Positions 34,852 to 43,083 of a stretch of DNA of 64,000 nt are shown in pieces. The notes below the pieces were generated by a model. The model searched no databases. It worked only from the letters and a program-made list of their open reading frames with translations, and had not been told where the DNA came from. Numbering within the stretch: position 1 is the stretch's first letter; each line of letters starts with the position of its first letter. The DNA is from Streptomyces sp. LBL (lineage in GTDB: Bacteria; Actinomycetota; Actinomycetes; Streptomycetales; Streptomycetaceae), in NCBI RefSeq assembly GCF_029893585.1, contig NZ_JARXYX010000015.1, positions 1 through 64,000 of the forward strand, written 5' to 3'. Made by a program: the position numbers and the translations under genes.

Positions 34852-35271
34852 GTGTCTGTTACCTCTGAGGCAGTAACCCCTCGCCGTGGTCCGCTTGTCG
34901 TGGCGGGGGGTGTGCTCGCTGTGATCGTGGTGGCTTCCGTGGCGAACGCGGTGATCGCCCTTCTCGCCCTTGCTGTTGGCGCACCCGACGACTTCAAGCC
35001 GTTGGAGCCGTCCTCGTACATCTTCCTGACGGCGGTCGGGGTCGTGGCGGGTGCCGTCGGCTGGGCCATCGTCCGAAGGACGTCGAAGGACCCCGAGGCG
35101 CTGATGCGGTGGCTTGTGCCGACCGTCGTCGTGGTGTCCTTCGTCCCTGACTTCCTGCTGCTCGGCGCGGGCGGAGTGACCGGTGTCGTGGCGTTACTCA
35201 TGATGCACGTCGTGGTCGCGGTGGTCGCAGTGTTCGCCTACCGCAAGGTTATGCCCCTGTCGAAACGGTGA
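34852..35271 (+). CDS. DUF6069-type small integral membrane protein
   Basis: 139-residue protein starting at GTG 34852 with GGAG seven bases upstream. Four hydrophobic segments are visible: VVAGGVLAVIVVASVANAVI, YIFLTAVGVVAGAVGWAIV, LVPTVVVVSFVPDFLLLG and VVALLMMHVVVAVVAVFAY. This matches the DUF6069 family of actinobacterial membrane proteins, of unknown function. A strong terminator lies downstream. The MarR-like operator sites in front of it suggest regulated expression. Confidence 0.78.
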   Translation: MSVTSEAVTPRRGPLVVAGGVLAVIVVASVANAVIALLALAVGAPDDFKPLEPSSYIFLTAVGVVAGAVGWAIVRRTSKDPEALMRWLVPTVVVVSFVPDFLLLGAGGVTGVVALLMMHVVVAVVAVFAYRKVMPLSKR

Positions 35272-35556
35272 GGACAGGCTACGAAATCGGCGGCCAGGTG
35301 GCCGATGACCTTGGGCGGACGGGCGCCCCCGCGTCCCCGAGAGGTTGGCCGAATACGGGGGCTGCGGACTTGCCCTCTGCTTGAAAAGTGGCGTGCGCTG
35401 GGTCATGGCCCGTCCGCTGCCCGTCGCCACCAGAAGGATCAGGGAGCGGCGGCGCGGGCAGGAAGCGGGGGGACGAGCGCTGTCGCACCTTCGATCGTGC
35501 GAGATCCAGGCGCTGATGGGCGGATTGGCCCATAGTCGCGGCAGACCCTGATGCCT

Positions 35557-35600
35557 CGCCTCGGGTACCGGTTCCTTCGGTTGGACCGGTACCCGAGGCG
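35557..35600. terminator. Bidirectional terminator hairpin, 16-bp perfect stem
   Basis: CGCCTCGGGTACCGGT (35557-35572) is exactly complementary to ACCGGTACCCGAGGCG (35585-35600), with a 12-base loop. It lies between the convergent DUF6069 gene (ends 35271) and the solute-binding-protein gene (ends 35653), so it can stop transcription from both sides. Confidence 0.8.
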
Positions 35601-35652
35601 CAGTTCGGCCACTGCGGTGGTAGCGCTGGCTTCCCGGCCGCGCCGGCAGGCA

Positions 35653-36864
35653 TCAGGTGGGTATGCCGCCGAAGCGGGTCCGCCGACGCTGTGCCGGCCG
35701 ACCCGCTCCTGGGTGTGCTGAGCAGTGGTCAGAAGGCTCCGGGTGTACGACCGAGGGTGCCCGCGGGTCGCCGGAGTCGGCGCCCTTGACCTGGCCGAAG
35801 TAGAGCTCGGCCTGGGAGCGGAAGCGTTCGGCGACGGCGCGGTTGTTCATGAACTTCGCGCAGGCGTCGGGGTCGGTGTTCTTGTCCGAGGCCAGGGGCT
35901 GGAGTCCGGCCGGCGGGGCGACGTCCTTACGTACGGACCAGGTCCATGTGGCGATGGCGTTCTTCTGTACGGCCTCGGAACCGAGCCAGCTCAGGAAGAG
36001 TTTGGCGCCGGAATTGTGGGGGCGTCCTTGAATGAAGTCGGCACCGCGCTGGGCCCAGGAGTTGAAGCGCTCGGTGTTCGAGAAGACCTGGGTGCCGTTC
36101 GGGCGGGCGTCGCCGCCGACGGCTACGGAGGCGAGGTAGTCGCCGCTCGCCACTCCGGCGGCCGAGCCCAGGACGCCGCGGATCAGCTTGGGGTTCTGCT
36201 TGACCAGTTGGGCCAGGTAGTTCCACCCGTACTCGTCGACGATCTGCTGGTAGCCGAACAGGACGCCGTCGTCGTCATGGGGGTAGGTCAGGACCAGTTT
36301 TTTCTTGTACGCCTGCTTGAGCAGGTCGGTTCCCTTGAAGTCGCCCGGCTTCGCGGGAAGCTGCTTGGTGTTGACGACGTAGAAAAAGGCGCCGTAAAGG
36401 ACGCCGGTGTAGTAGCCGTCCTTGGCGTGGGCGTGGGCGAAGAGCTTGTCCCGGTTCACCGGCTTGTACTTGAGCAGATCTCCGTCCTTCTTCCAACGGT
36501 CGAAGTCCTGGGCCGTATGCAGGACCGCGGCGTCGGCGACGGGGTGGCCGGTGGCGAGCTGATTGTCGATGCGGGCGTCGTGGTACTTACCCAGGTCGGT
36601 GACCAAGTGCAGCTGGACGTCGGGGAACTGCTGCTTGAACGCGCTCGCCAGCGAGTCCCGCTGGCCGGGGGCTTCGCCGCCCATGTAGACGGTGACCTTG
36701 CCGCCCTCGGCCTTGGCCTTGCGGTAGAGGGCCTGGAGTTGGTCCTGCTCGCTCGGGACGGTGTGGTGGTGTGCCGTGGTGTCGGCCATGGCGGTCGTGG
36801 CGACGGCGGTCAGGGGCAGTGCGGTGGTGGTGGCCGCGCCGATCAGCTTGTTCCGGTGCTTCAT
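35653..36864 (-). CDS. Extracellular solute-binding protein (iron/polyamine-type ABC)
   Basis: 403-residue exported protein. The signal peptide is MKHRNKLIGAATTTALPLTA ending near TTAMADT. The mature part resembles class-II binding proteins for Fe(III) or polyamines: KAEGGKVTVYMGGEAPGQRD, GVLYGAFFYVVNTKQLP, and LFLSWLGSEAVQKNAIATWT. No permease or ATPase gene is adjacent. The last 30 residues look unrelated: in the neighbouring frame the sequence would read GTLGRTPGAF and stop at 35729, a more natural ending, so an indel near 35765 may have altered the C-terminus. Divergent from a MarR gene with shared operator repeats. Confidence 0.82.
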   Translation of the reverse strand: MKHRNKLIGAATTTALPLTAVATTAMADTTAHHHTVPSEQDQLQALYRKAKAEGGKVTVYMGGEAPGQRDSLASAFKQQFPDVQLHLVTDLGKYHDARIDNQLATGHPVADAAVLHTAQDFDRWKKDGDLLKYKPVNRDKLFAHAHAKDGYYTGVLYGAFFYVVNTKQLPAKPGDFKGTDLLKQAYKKKLVLTYPHDDDGVLFGYQQIVDEYGWNYLAQLVKQNPKLIRGVLGSAAGVASGDYLASVAVGGDARPNGTQVFSNTERFNSWAQRGADFIQGRPHNSGAKLFLSWLGSEAVQKNAIATWTWSVRKDVAPPAGLQPLASDKNTDPDACAKFMNNRAVAERFRSQAELYFGQVKGADSGDPRAPSVVHPEPSDHCSAHPGAGRPAQRRRTRFGGIPT

Positions 36865-36920
36865 GGCGATGCGCTGCCTTTCATGTGCCTATTCATGTGC
36901 ATGGGCATGTACATATGCAG

Positions 36921-36992
36921 CGAAGGGTCTGAGATTTCAAACGTCATGTCGCACTTCGGACGCCCAGGACCGAAGGCTTGAGGCTTCAAACA
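36921..36992. promoter_or_regulatory. Direct-repeat operators between the binding-protein and MarR genes
   Basis: Two related 22-23-base blocks start with CGAAGG: 36921-36943 and 36971-36992. Each ends in a palindromic core, TCTGA-GATT-TCAAAC and CTTGA-GGCT-TCAAAC, about 50 bases apart. They fit a MarR dimer controlling both divergent genes. The same half-site pattern recurs before the DUF6069 gene at 34852. Confidence 0.6.
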
Positions 36993-37005
36993 AATTGGCT
37001 AAAAT

Positions 37006-37518
37006 ATGACCATGCCCACGACGCCGCGCTGGCTGGACCCGGAGGAACGACGAGCCTGGCTCGCCTACGTCGATTTCTCCACCCTCCTCTCCGACCACCT
37101 GAACCGGCAGCTCAGGCGGGACGCGGGGCTGACCCATGCCGACTACACCCTGCTCACACACCTGTTGTCGGTCCCGGGCCGGACCCTGACCATGTCCGAG
37201 CTGGCCGAGCGTCTGAAAATCACCCGCAGTCGGCTCACTCATGCCGTGACCCGCCTTCAGCAGACCGGTTACGTGGACCGCTGCGACGACCCGGCCAACC
37301 GGCGCAATCAACTCGCCGTGCTCACCGAGCAAGGGCGTGAGCTGCTGGAGCGGGCGGCTCCCGGCCATGCCGAGGCCGTGCGCCGCGCGGTGTTCGACGC
37401 CCTGACCCCCGACCAGGTGCGCCAGTTCGCGGACATCGGCAAGGCGATCAACGCCGCACTTCAACGCGTGGACGCCGTCCAGGACGATCAGGAAGCGCTG
37501 CCCTGGCGCCGGCGGTAG
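37006..37518 (+). CDS. MarR-family transcriptional regulator
   Basis: 170-residue winged-helix regulator. The DNA-binding region reads LTMSELAERLKITRSRLTHA then RLQQTGYVDRCDDPANRRNQ, including the Asp-x-Arg wing signature. ATG 37006 or ATG 37012 can serve as start; no strong ribosome binding site separates them. It is divergent from the solute-binding protein. The repeats in the shared promoter region indicate autoregulation. Confidence 0.9.
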   Translation: MTMPTTPRWLDPEERRAWLAYVDFSTLLSDHLNRQLRRDAGLTHADYTLLTHLLSVPGRTLTMSELAERLKITRSRLTHAVTRLQQTGYVDRCDDPANRRNQLAVLTEQGRELLERAAPGHAEAVRRAVFDALTPDQVRQFADIGKAINAALQRVDAVQDDQEALPWRRR

Positions 37519-37724
37519 GCCTGCCTGATCGGTCGGTGGCGCGCCATCGGTGGATCCGGCCTGCGTTGCCCGGAGGAAGGAACATGGCGCGGACCGGTGT
37601 CCGTCCAAGTCACCGAAGGCGCGCTGGGCATCGGTGGCGCCGTCCCACAGCTTCCCCGATTCCTTGTCGGCCGGCGCGGACACCGGCGTGTGGCCGGCGG
37701 GGCGAGTGTCCGGTCGGCGTCGTG

Positions 37725-37985
37725 GGCGACGGACGCGGCCTTCCTCTACATTGGCGCCTACAGCGTCGTAGCACCCAGGCGGAGCGCCGAGCGGGGCCCG
37801 GACGGCAGCCCGGCAGCGCGGGACCAAGTCGTCGAACGACTGAAAATGCTGCCCAAGGACCTCTTCCCGATCACGACCGCATCGGCGGAGGAACCCAACT
37901 CCGGCGAGGGCCACGACCGCTTCGACTACACGCTCAGGCTCCTCTTCGGGGGCTCACCGAACACAGCAAGGGACAGACCACATGA
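37725..37985 (+). pseudogene. TetR-family regulator, C-terminal remnant
   Basis: The frame encodes VVERLKMLPKDLFPITTASA, then SGEGHDRFDYTLRLLFGG, matching the C-terminal effector domain of TetR regulators. No HTH region precedes it; the upstream sequence in the same frame has no TetR similarity. Fragment only. Confidence 0.45.
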
Positions 37986-38521
37986 GTGCCTATTTCTGAA
38001 CTCCACGTCTGTGGCGGGTCGTTGGGCGTCCTAAGGTGCAGGTCTGGATGTGACGATCGAACGGATGCGGGTGAAGCTGAAGAGGACGTGCGGCATGTGC
38101 GGTCACGGCCTTGGGCCGCATGACAAACCCGATCCTGAACGGGATGTGCCGCACTCTCCGCCGCAGGCCTGTCACGTGAAGCGGGACTGTGTGCATCGTC
38201 TTCCGGTCCGCCGACATGGTGTGCAAGCCGGAGGTCAGGAAGGCGGTGCCGCGGAACCTGACCGGCTGAGCGGCGCCGTGGGAAAGTGGGAGCACGAGCC
38301 ACGCCACGGCTGCGCAAGCTCCGCTGTTCAACCATCCGCGTCACAGATCTCACTCAGGCCGTCCTCACTCTGCATCAGGCCAGCTCGGAGTGAGTTTGGA
38401 ATAGGCCCAGTGCCTGACTTTCGGCCCGGGGACGGGAGGAGTCACGGCGCAAACGATGGGGCTGTTGCCCGACGTCACTGCGGCAGCGGCGTCGGGCGGG
38501 CACCCCCGCCGGGGCGCCGCG
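37986..38521. other. Intergenic stretch without a recognised gene
   Basis: Several open frames cross this stretch on both strands, but none has a ribosome binding site or resembles a known family. I see no repeat or hairpin that stands out. Confidence 0.35.
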
Positions 38522-38749
38522 TCAGGCGAGGGGCTCGTGGTTGACCCAGATCGCCTTGTACGGGCGGCGGGCCTGCCAGCTGTCGATGAACTCGCCGATG
38601 CCGGGGAGGGTGAAGGCGATATTGAGGGCGTCGAGGTCGGCCAGGCCGAACTGGACAACGGCGGAAGCGATATCCACCGGGGCGTGGTCGTCGCCGAGAA
38701 CGCGCAAGTGGTGGCGGGCGGCGAAGGACTGGAAGGCGCCTGTGCCCAT
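38522..38749 (-). CDS. Small hypothetical protein
   Basis: 75-residue ORF beginning MGTGAFQSFAARHHLRVLGD, with TTGAGGAG seven bases before ATG 38749. It continues VDIASAVVQFGLADLDALNI and ends SWQARRPYKAIWVNHEPLA. Composition looks protein-like, with no signal peptide or membrane segment. I do not recognise it. The area around it is full of remnants, so it could also be a fragment. Confidence 0.4.
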   Translation of the reverse strand: MGTGAFQSFAARHHLRVLGDDHAPVDIASAVVQFGLADLDALNIAFTLPGIGEFIDSWQARRPYKAIWVNHEPLA

Positions 38750-38784
38750 GGTCAGCTCCTCAAGCCCCTTCAGGTACTCCTCGA

Positions 38785-38971
38785 GCTCGCGCTGGGACGA
38801 GCGATCGCGGTGCTGCCGCGTTCGCTGGCCCGGCCACAGCATCCGGGGCTCGTTCATGTTCCGGTGGCCGACGCGCCGCGTAGTGCGCTGGTCCTCGCCT
38901 GGGGGCAGGAGGACCGGCGGCGACTGGTCGCGGACTTCGTCGCCTCAGCCGTGGAGGCGGCACCGGGCTGA
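38785..38971 (+). pseudogene. LysR-family regulator, C-terminal remnant
   Basis: The frame encodes LGRAIAVLPRSLARPQHPGL, then VADAPRSALVLAWGQEDRRR and VADFVASAVEAAPG with a stop at 38971. This is the end of a LysR substrate-binding domain. The HTH and most of the effector domain are absent. Confidence 0.5.
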
Positions 38972-39161
38972 GCTCGTACCGCCAGTACTCCGGCACTTCC
39001 TCCCGGTGCGGCGGAAGGCCGCCAACCGTCCAGTCTGCCTATTCCACTCTCACCCTTCGCGTCACCCGCTCGAGCCGAGGTTGGAAGGCTCGCTGCCAAC
39101 CGTAGTCCGGATAATCGTCCGACATCGCCCGGAACGCGACGTCCGGACGCCGCAGCAGACC

Positions 39162-39396
39162 GGTGGTCCTTCGCAGCGACGGTCTCGTCACGGGTCAGTT
39201 TCTCCACGACCCGGACCTTGTCCTCCTTGACCTGGGACACCACGGCCGGGCGCCGCAAGAAATCGCTGGTGACGGTGGCCGCGATGTCCTCGTCCCGGGC
39301 GAGGGTGTGGATCGCGCTGACCTTCTCCTGCGGCGTGATCGGGTGCTCGACCTGCCGGCCGACCCGGCGCCGGGCCTCGTCCGCCGACAACGGGAC
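39162..39396 (-). pseudogene. DUF6192-like protein fragment
   Basis: The minus strand encodes PLSADEARRRVGRQVEHPIT, then VSAIHTLARDEDIAATVTSD and FLRRPAVV, similar to DUF6192 proteins found on streptomycete plasmids and integrative elements. No start and no natural end are present. It marks another scar of an integrated element. Confidence 0.45.
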
Positions 39397-39839
39397 CTGC
39401 CCCCGCCTTCCGTCTGGACATGGACGCCCGGCTCGACCTGGGGCCGGTCGTGTCCGTGCCCCGCCCCCGTACCTCGGAAGATGCCGCCACCCGGTCAGCC
39501 ACGGAGCTGCGATGAAGGACGTGTCGACCTCACCGACCCTGCATGGACGAGGCCGCCTGGCGGGCGCGCGATGGGGTCGGCTCAGGTTGAAGGGTCCGGC
39601 GTGGCCACCACGAGTGACTGTCAAATGTTGTGGATCGGAGAGCGTCGGATCAGGCGCCAGGCAGGGGACTTGCGGGGGACCTTCCGCGGCTGGTGGTAGC
39701 CATTGCGCGACGTTGCCGCGTCGGCTGGCTCGGCAACCTATCGATCGATCATTGGGAAGGTACTTCCTCCCAGGCCGATTCACAGGTTTTGAGCATTACT
39801 CGGGCACCCACCACTGGCTGTGACCATCAAGACGGCTGT
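39397..39839. other. Intergenic stretch without a recognised gene
   Basis: No frame resembles a known protein. The region 39690-39830 has the look of an insertion-sequence border, with short frames resembling none I recognise, but no inverted repeat could be found. Confidence 0.3.
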
Positions 39840-40595
39840 CTATCCGCGATCCGAACCTGGTGTGGTGGTGTCTCCTGGCGTCGTTTCGGGTTTCGTGTAG
39901 AGGACTTCGCGGACCTGCTCCGCGGCGCGGAGGATGCTCTCGCTGATGAAGTCGCTGAAGCGGGCGATGTTCTCCAGGCGGGCGGCGGCCGGGCTGTTGC
40001 GGCCGAGGATGCCGACGCCCTGCCGTGCGATCTCGGCGACCTGGGCGGTGCCGCGGGCGCTGGCGATCGTCGACTGGTACCAGACGTCGTCGTCGACGAA
40101 GTAGCGCTCGCGGCGGCGTTCGTCGCGTTCCCGGCTGACGAGGCCCTGATCTTCGAGGAACGCGATCGCCTTGGAGACGGACGCTGCGCTGACCTGGAGG
40201 CGCTGGACCAGTTCGGACGCGGTGAGGCTGCCCGCGTCGGCGATAAAGAGGCAGGTCAGCACCCGAGCTGTCATCTTGGGCAGGCCCTGTTGCATCAGGA
40301 GGGTGGTGAACGCCTCCTCGTACTCGCGCACGGCCTCGTCGTCGCGCTCGTGGGCCTGCGCCGGCGCCCCCAGCCCTCGGGGTGGGGTGTGCTTGCGCCG
40401 GTGGGCGCGGCGTTCGGTGGCGCGGTGGGCCAGGTCGGCGCGGTAGGCGGTGGGGCCGCCATTGCGCATCACCTCACGCGTGATCGTCGAGGTGGGGCGG
40501 TCGAGACGTCGGGCGATCTCCGCGTAGGCGAGGCCGTCGGCCAGCCCCAGCGCGATCTGCTGACGTTCCTGCTGGGTGAGTCTGCCTCCCGGCAC
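39840..40595 (-). CDS. GbsR/MarR-family regulator with an extra N-terminal HTH
   Basis: 251-residue regulator. GTG 40595 has GGGAG eight bases upstream, excluding longer starts. Residues 1-60 form a transposase-like HTH (TQQERQQIALGLADGLAYAE, ARRLDRPTSTITREVMRNGG). Residues 90-240 are a GbsR/MarR winged helix (MTARVLTCLFIADAGSLTAS, LQVSAASVSKAIAFLEDQGL). Two DNA-binding domains in one chain may explain the unusually dense palindromes in the promoter region it shares with the divergent DUF4097 gene. Effector unknown. Confidence 0.85.
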   Translation of the reverse strand: MPGGRLTQQERQQIALGLADGLAYAEIARRLDRPTSTITREVMRNGGPTAYRADLAHRATERRAHRRKHTPPRGLGAPAQAHERDDEAVREYEEAFTTLLMQQGLPKMTARVLTCLFIADAGSLTASELVQRLQVSAASVSKAIAFLEDQGLVSRERDERRRERYFVDDDVWYQSTIASARGTAQVAEIARQGVGILGRNSPAAARLENIARFSDFISESILRAAEQVREVLYTKPETTPGDTTTPGSDRG

Positions 40596-40676
40596 CGCGA
40601 TCTCCCTTCGTGCTTCCCGAACGCTGCCACCGTAGCGTTCGCCTACAGTCCAATGCAACGACCAGGGCACCTGCCA

Positions 40677-40785
40677 TTGCGTTAGATTCACTCTCGTTGC
40701 AACGAAAAATTGACTCTTACCTGCACTAACGCAAACTTCATGCAACGAGATAGTTGCCCCATCTTCGAACGCAACGTAGCGTTCG
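40677..40785. promoter_or_regulatory. Cluster of palindromes between the GbsR and DUF4097 genes
   Basis: TTGCGTTAG (40677-40685) is inversely repeated as CTAACGCAA (40726-40734). Between them lies the perfect palindrome CGTTGCAACG (40695-40704) and, at 40710, TTGACT, a possible -35. Further downstream CGAACGCaacgtaGCGTTCG (40766-40785) is another perfect inverted repeat. A related half-site pair (AACGCT ... AGCGTT) lies near 40620-40640. All share a GCGTT/GCAAC core, as expected for cooperative binding of the adjacent two-domain regulator. Confidence 0.65.
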
Positions 40786-40821
40786 CGGTGCCAGAAACGA
40801 CGAGTGCACGAGGAGCACATG

Positions 40822-41487
40822 ATGCAGAAGTTCGATACCCCCGCCGCGATCTCCGCCATCCTGGACATCCCCGCCGGACGTATCCAGTTCATCGCCGCAG
40901 ACCGCGCCGACACCACCGTCGAGGTCCTGCCCGCCACCCCCTCCAAGAGCAGCGACACGAAGACCGCTGAGCAGACCACCGTCGTCTACGCCGACGGCAT
41001 CCTGCGGATCACGGCCCCAGCGGAGAAGAACCAGTTCCTCGGCGCGTCCGGATCCATCGAGGTGACGGTCCAACTGCCCGCCGGCTCCCGCATCGAGGCC
41101 AAGGCCGCCAGCGCCGAGCTCCGCGGCGTCGGACGCCTCGGCGACGTCACCTTCGAAGGCGCGTACCGCCAGATCAAGATCGACGAAGCCGCGAGCGTCC
41201 GCCTCACCGCGACCGACGGCGACGTCGAGGTCGGCCGGCTGGGCGGCCCCGCGGAGATCAGCACCACCAGGGGCGACATCCGGATCACCGAGGCCGTACG
41301 CGGCACGGTCGTACTCCGCACCCAGTCCGGCGACATTTCGGTCGTCGCCGCCGCCGGCGTCTCGGCCGCCCTGGACGCCGGCACCGACTACGGCCGCGTC
41401 AGCAACGCCCTCAAGAACGATGGCCCCGCCGAACTCGACATCCGCGCCACCACCTCCCACGGCGACATCACCGCCCGCAGCCTCTGA
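40822..41487 (+). CDS. DUF4097-family beta-strand repeat protein
   Basis: 221-residue protein of the DUF4097 beta-helix type. Repeated strands are visible: VTVQLPAGSRIEAKAASAEL, RLTATDGDVEVGRLGGPAEI, STTRGDIRITEAVRGTV and LRTQSGDISVVAAAG. AGGAG at 40811-40815 fits ATG 40822 (ATG 40819 is adjacent). In streptomycetes this gene often precedes an ABC exporter under a GbsR-type regulator. Here only a short trace of an ATPase gene follows, so the operon seems to have been cut. Function unknown. Confidence 0.82.
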   Translation: MQKFDTPAAISAILDIPAGRIQFIAADRADTTVEVLPATPSKSSDTKTAEQTTVVYADGILRITAPAEKNQFLGASGSIEVTVQLPAGSRIEAKAASAELRGVGRLGDVTFEGAYRQIKIDEAASVRLTATDGDVEVGRLGGPAEISTTRGDIRITEAVRGTVVLRTQSGDISVVAAAGVSAALDAGTDYGRVSNALKNDGPAELDIRATTSHGDITARSL

Positions 41488-41583
41488 AGAAGCCAGAACC
41501 AGGACTGTCCGGCGGGGCCCACCGCGATCGAGATCCTGTCGGTCGCCGCCGAGGACGCGGCCGTCCGTCCCAAAGGCCTGACA

Positions 41584-41625
41584 TCCACGTGCAGGGCATT
41601 GAGAAGTCGTACAAGACGCTCTCAC
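41584..41625 (+). pseudogene. Trace of an ABC transporter ATP-binding gene start
   Basis: The frame IHVQGIEKSYKTL resembles the conserved opening of drug-export ABC ATPases (V-x-G-[IL]-x-K-S-[YF]). It stops being ABC-like after about a dozen residues and runs into the ribosome binding region of the hydrolase gene. Very short, so tentative; it fits the loss of an exporter after the DUF4097 gene. Confidence 0.3.
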
Positions 41626-41642
41626 GCGACCAGGGGGAACAC

Positions 41643-42461
41643 ATGACGAAGAACAGCACTTCCTCGACCAGTTCGAAGTGGACCGGCATGGTGCCGGTCG
41701 ACGATACGGCCCTGGCCGTCACCGACACCGGCGGTCCCGGTATCCCTGTGGTCTACCTCAACGGCCAGTTCGCCACCCAGGGGTACTGGCGGCGGGTCAT
41801 CGCCGAACTGGGGACGGGGTGGCGGCACATCACCTACGACGAGCGGGCCCGCGGCAAGAAATCGAAGCGCTCGGCGGACTACTCCTTCGAGGCCGCCGTT
41901 CGGGACGTCGATGCCGTTCTCGCGGCCAGGGGTGTGGACCGGGTGCTGGTGGTGGGCTGGTCCTACGGGGCGTTCATCGCGGCGCACTGGGCCAGCCGGA
42001 ATCCGGACCGCACCCTGGGCGCGGTCCTGGTCGACGGCGCGCAGCCGTACGACTGGCTGGACGAGGCCATGGAACACCGGATCCGGAAGACCTTTCGGCG
42101 GTTGAACTTGTTCATGCCGCTACTGCGCCCGACGGGCCTGACCCCGCGGATGACCGCCGAACAGATGGCGAACAGCAACATCGAGCTCGGCAGGCTCGCC
42201 CGCGCGCGCGAGTTGGGGCCCGTGCTGGACAACATCACCGCCCCGGCGCGATATGTGGTCGCTTCGGGGACGTCTCTCGGAAGCAAGGGTGACGAGCAGG
42301 AGCGGATCCGCGCCAGCCTCGATGGAGTGATCGCCCGCAACGCGAACATCGAGATCAGCGCGAAGGTCACCAGCAATCACGATGCGATCCTCAAGAAGGA
42401 CGCCCCGGCCGTCGCCGAGGCCGTACGCGAGGTCGCCGCCATCGACCGCGGCCGGCGCTGA
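41643..42461 (+). CDS. Alpha/beta hydrolase
   Basis: 272-residue hydrolase. The nucleophile elbow is VGWSYGAF with Ser near residue 109. The oxyanion-hole region is VVYLNGQFATQGYWRRVI. The likely catalytic His lies in SNHDAIL near the C-terminus. ATG 41643 follows GGGGGAA. The substrate cannot be deduced. It may be read from the DUF4097 promoter, 155 bases downstream of that gene, but its link to that operon looks secondary because of the ABC trace between them. Confidence 0.88.
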   Translation: MTKNSTSSTSSKWTGMVPVDDTALAVTDTGGPGIPVVYLNGQFATQGYWRRVIAELGTGWRHITYDERARGKKSKRSADYSFEAAVRDVDAVLAARGVDRVLVVGWSYGAFIAAHWASRNPDRTLGAVLVDGAQPYDWLDEAMEHRIRKTFRRLNLFMPLLRPTGLTPRMTAEQMANSNIELGRLARARELGPVLDNITAPARYVVASGTSLGSKGDEQERIRASLDGVIARNANIEISAKVTSNHDAILKKDAPAVAEAVREVAAIDRGRR

Positions 42462-42479
42462 AGACACGACCAGCGGACT

Positions 42480-42558
42480 GACGATCAGCCAGGCAGCGGC
42501 CTTCGCCGGTGTCACGGTGAGACTCAAGTGTCGGCAAACGACCGTCTGCCGACACTTG
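42480..42558 (+). repeat. MerR-start remnant followed by a 12-bp inverted repeat
   Basis: The frame LTISQAAAFAGVTV is the opening of a MerR-type HTH and is cut at 42524. Directly afterwards CAAGTGTCGGCA (42525-42536) and TGCCGACACTTG (42547-42558) form a perfect inverted repeat with a 10-base centre. The resolvase fragment starts about 90 bases later, so the palindrome may be a resolvase site or an element end that interrupted the MerR gene. Confidence 0.5.
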
Positions 42559-42644
42559 CATCCGTGACCACGAACCCGCAGGTGGGCTCTGTCGAGAACT
42601 CGCGTCGGAAATCAACGTCGGTGAACGGTCGTTAGTTTCCGACA

Positions 42645-42930
42645 ATGCTTCTTGGCTACTGCCGCCCTTCGACGGCCGACCAGAACCCCGACCACCAGAT
42701 CGACGCGCTTCTCCGTAGTGGCGTCGACCGCGACAACATCCATGTCGACGTCGCCAGCGGCGCGAAAGCCTCCCGCCCCAAGCTCGACCTCGTGATGCAG
42801 TTGATGCGCGAGGGCGACACCCTGAAGGTCACCCGGCTCGACCGGCTCTCCCGCTCCGTCCTGCACCTGGTGACCCTCGGCGCCGACCTGCGCGAGCGCG
42901 GGATCGGCCTGCACGACATCGAGCCTGCCC
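42645..42930 (+). pseudogene. Serine recombinase (resolvase/invertase) N-terminal fragment
   Basis: The frame starts MLLGYCRPSTADQNPDHQID, with the catalytic Ser in the R-x-S-T motif (normally RVST; here RPST), then DVASGAKASRPKLDLVMQLM, TRLDRLSRSVLHLVTLGADL and ERGIGLHDIE. It lacks the end of the catalytic domain and the HTH domain: homology stops near 42930 and an unrelated tail reads to 42987. Truncated and inactive. Confidence 0.78.
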
Positions 42931-43083
42931 GGTCTGGGCCAACTCGGCGGCATGGGGATGGCCTACCGCATGGGAATGCCTGTCCTTGAATGATCCATGA
43001 CACCTTCGGAACAATTCGTTCAGCGTTGAACGATGACTCGCGTAGGGTGACCCAGTCATCGAGGCGGAAGGCGGGTTGCGGGC

